Assembly: GCF_009184895.1 (NCBI RefSeq) | Contig: NZ_WESE01000001.1 | Location: forward strand, 682,001-746,000 | Direction of reading: 5' to 3' | DNA: 64,000 nucleotides | Source of the DNA: Nostocoides sp. F2B08 | GTDB lineage: Bacteria > Actinomycetota > Actinomycetes > Actinomycetales > Dermatophilaceae | Shown: positions 62,707-64,000 of the stretch, piece after piece | How positions within the stretch are numbered: the stretch's first letter is position 1 | Layout: each line of letters starts with the position of its first letter | Notes under the pieces: generated by a model | The model's input: only the letters and a program-made list of their open reading frames with translations | Told to the model about the DNA's origin: nothing | The model's database searches: none | Program-made: the position numbers and the translations under genes

Positions 62707-63387
62707 ATGCCGTCCATGTGCCGCCCTGCTGAAGGAGCCCACCTGTCCACGCTTGCTTCCTCGACCTTCGCCGGCCAGTTCGACCGCCTCGTCTCGCTCG
62801 GGGTGCCCCGGCTCGCCGGCGTGAGCGCCGACGAGTTCCGCTCCCTCGCCGACGACCTCATTCCCCACGGCCAGTCCGCGGTCCTCGTCGTCCATCCCGC
62901 CCTGGTTCCCGCGTCCCGGCTGGCGCCGCTGCTCGACCGTGAGGGCCGACCGGGCTTCGTCGTCGAGGACATGACCGACCTCGACGAGTTCGTCCCGGCG
63001 GATCCCGTCGTGGTCCCGGATCGGCCGCTCTACCTGATCCATCAGCCGGAGCGCGGTGACTCCATGCGCAACTGGAGCCCGGAGGAGGCGATGGCGGCCA
63101 TCCTGGCGCAGGGGAGATCACCGCTCACAGTGTCCGAGGGCATCTCCTGGCTCCTCCACCGTCCCGAGCTGCTGCAGCCCAACCACTGCTTCATGACGAT
63201 CGGCTCGCGCAAGCCTCGCGCGCGGGGCGGGCTGGATGCCCGGACCCCGGCGATCTGGATCAGCGGGGGCACCGGCCGGGACGGTCGTGAGCATCGTGAC
63301 AGTCCCAAGGTCGGCTGGTGCTGGGCCCGCAACCGGCACACCTGGCTCGGCTTCGCGTCGACGGCGGGACGCGGCCCATTCGGCTGA
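62707..63387 (+). CDS. DUF5701 family protein
   Basis: This protein of about 214-226 residues matches DUF5701: FDRLVSLGVPRLAGVSADEF, the LVVHPALVPASRLAPL strand, EEGISW-like TVSEGISWLLHRP, RCFSL-like NHCFMTIGSRK, and the closing PAIWISGG and KVGWCWARNRHTWLGFAS. Function unknown. The two ATGs (62707, 62716) have no Shine-Dalgarno, but a CTG at 62743 has GAAGGAG 5 bases upstream and would give the natural N-terminus STLASSTFAGQF; see findings. Confidence 0.82.
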   Translation: MPSMCRPAEGAHLSTLASSTFAGQFDRLVSLGVPRLAGVSADEFRSLADDLIPHGQSAVLVVHPALVPASRLAPLLDREGRPGFVVEDMTDLDEFVPADPVVVPDRPLYLIHQPERGDSMRNWSPEEAMAAILAQGRSPLTVSEGISWLLHRPELLQPNHCFMTIGSRKPRARGGLDARTPAIWISGGTGRDGREHRDSPKVGWCWARNRHTWLGFASTAGRGPFG

Positions 63388-63473
63388 CCCCACACCGCTG
63401 GATACCGATTTCGGTGCATCGCCCGGCGTCGGCTATCCTCGGATGTCGCTGCCCCTCGCGGGCGGCGCAGCCA

Positions 63474-63550
<77 letters not shown>

Positions 63551-64000
63551 TTGACGGAGGGCTCTGATCGACGGAAACGTAGAACAGGGCCCTTCGTTCT
63601 GGGCCGAGCCGGGCATAGTTTGGGCATGACTCCTCTACTTCGAGCGCCCGGAACTGCTCCCGTGGGCTCTGCTCGGCAGGCCACGTCAGGGAACGTCACG
63701 TTGGCACGGAGGCTGGCGACTCCACTCCTGCTTACCGCCAGGCGCTCGTCCACCATCAGGCACCCGAGGGGTCATGACCATCGGACTCGCTCCACCACAC
63801 CCGGGGCGATTCAGATCTCGTGAGACGAGCTAGCGTCACTTCGCCCACAGTGGGCTAGCACGGTCCGGGGGCGCAGACGTTCGCCGATGACGCAGAAGTT
63901 CGGCACTGCCGTGGCTATAGCCGCGTCCGACGCAATGTTGTACGTCGACGTCGATGTTGTGGGTCATCCCCGACGTGCTGCAAAGCGCCGCCAGTGAGGC
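63551..64000. other. Region after tRNA-Pro without a convincing gene
   Basis: The 450 bases after the tRNA hold an open frame (63551-63823, 90 residues, plus strand) that starts directly at the tRNA end and lacks a ribosome binding site, so I do not call it. The composition is less GC-rich than most of the window, and short palindromes such as GGCTATAGCC occur. It could be the edge of an island inserted at the tRNA, but no integrase is visible. Confidence 0.4.
63558..63593 (+). terminator. Terminator after tRNA-Pro
   Basis: AGGGCTCTG (63558-63566) pairs with CAGGGCCCT (63585-63593), one G-U wobble, followed by TCGTTCT. It lies 7 bases past the tRNA CCA and fits an intrinsic terminator. Confidence 0.6.

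Noticed and set aside
63551-63823. 90-codon plus-strand frame after tRNA-Pro
   Set aside because: It starts directly at the tRNA end, overlaps the terminator hairpin, lacks a ribosome binding site and shows no family features.

Overview
The window is chromosomal DNA of a high-GC actinobacterium. Coding regions look near 70% GC, GTG and TTG starts are common, neighbouring genes often overlap by ATGA or GTGA, and WhiB, Crp, PASTA-type penicillin-binding and Tad/Flp genes are present. The gene order ppa ... holB-tmk ... topA ... helicase ... tad/ssd ... acs ... holin-like / epoxide-hydrolase-like ... nth - crp - MBL hydrolase - RidA - DUF4177 - two ArsA-like ATPases - whiB4 - ponA2 - phosphoesterase follows, from memory, the Mycobacterium tuberculosis block Rv3628 to Rv3683. 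I would guess the Intrasporangiaceae or a nearby Micrococcales family, but the sequence alone does not fix the genus.

Layout. 0-2.6 kb: end of inorganic pyrophosphatase, arginine deiminase, and a guanidinium exporter behind a guanidine-III riboswitch, followed by tRNA-Thr. 2.7-12.1 kb (minus strand): secreted peptidase-like lipoprotein, holB, tmk, a TipA-like MerR regulator, a HEAT protein, an acyl-CoA synthetase and topA. 12.2-18.5 kb: a hairpin repeat, an ABC-2 exporter divergent from a NarL-type two-component system, an extradiol dioxygenase behind a palindromic operator, and a methyltransferase. 18.6-25.5 kb: membrane H+-pyrophosphatase, STAS protein, SDR, DUF1998 helicase and a membrane coiled-coil protein. 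25.5-33.3 kb: an accessory stretch with a split DUF4239 gene, a compact Tad pilus operon, a 78-bp tandem repeat, a degenerate Fic-like protein and an HdeD-like protein.

33.5-43.7 kb is rich in signalling. A LytS/LytTR pair is coupled to a small membrane protein and a sodium:solute symporter. UspA and a thioesterase follow. Next comes a three-gene unit of a poly-aspartate-tailed membrane protein, a histidine kinase and an OmpR-type regulator, preceded by two tandem palindromes. Acetyl-CoA synthetase ends the section, so uptake and activation of a monocarboxylate such as acetate are encoded close together. 43.8-49.5 kb is a complete Mrp Na+/H+ antiporter operon with MnhA and MnhB fused. 49.6-63.4 kb is the conserved nth-crp-whiB4-ponA2 neighbourhood (DNA repair, cAMP-type regulation, redox sensing, cell-wall synthesis). 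The window ends with tRNA-Pro and 450 bases without a convincing gene.

Most interesting points: the riboswitch with a mutually exclusive Shine-Dalgarno hairpin; the poly-Asp / two-component unit with its double operator; the hexamer GCATAC/GTATGC, which is frequent elsewhere but absent from 24.2-33.9 kb; conserved-fold proteins that have lost catalytic residues; and several promoters placed for leaderless mRNAs. I found no insertion sequence, prophage gene or CRISPR array.
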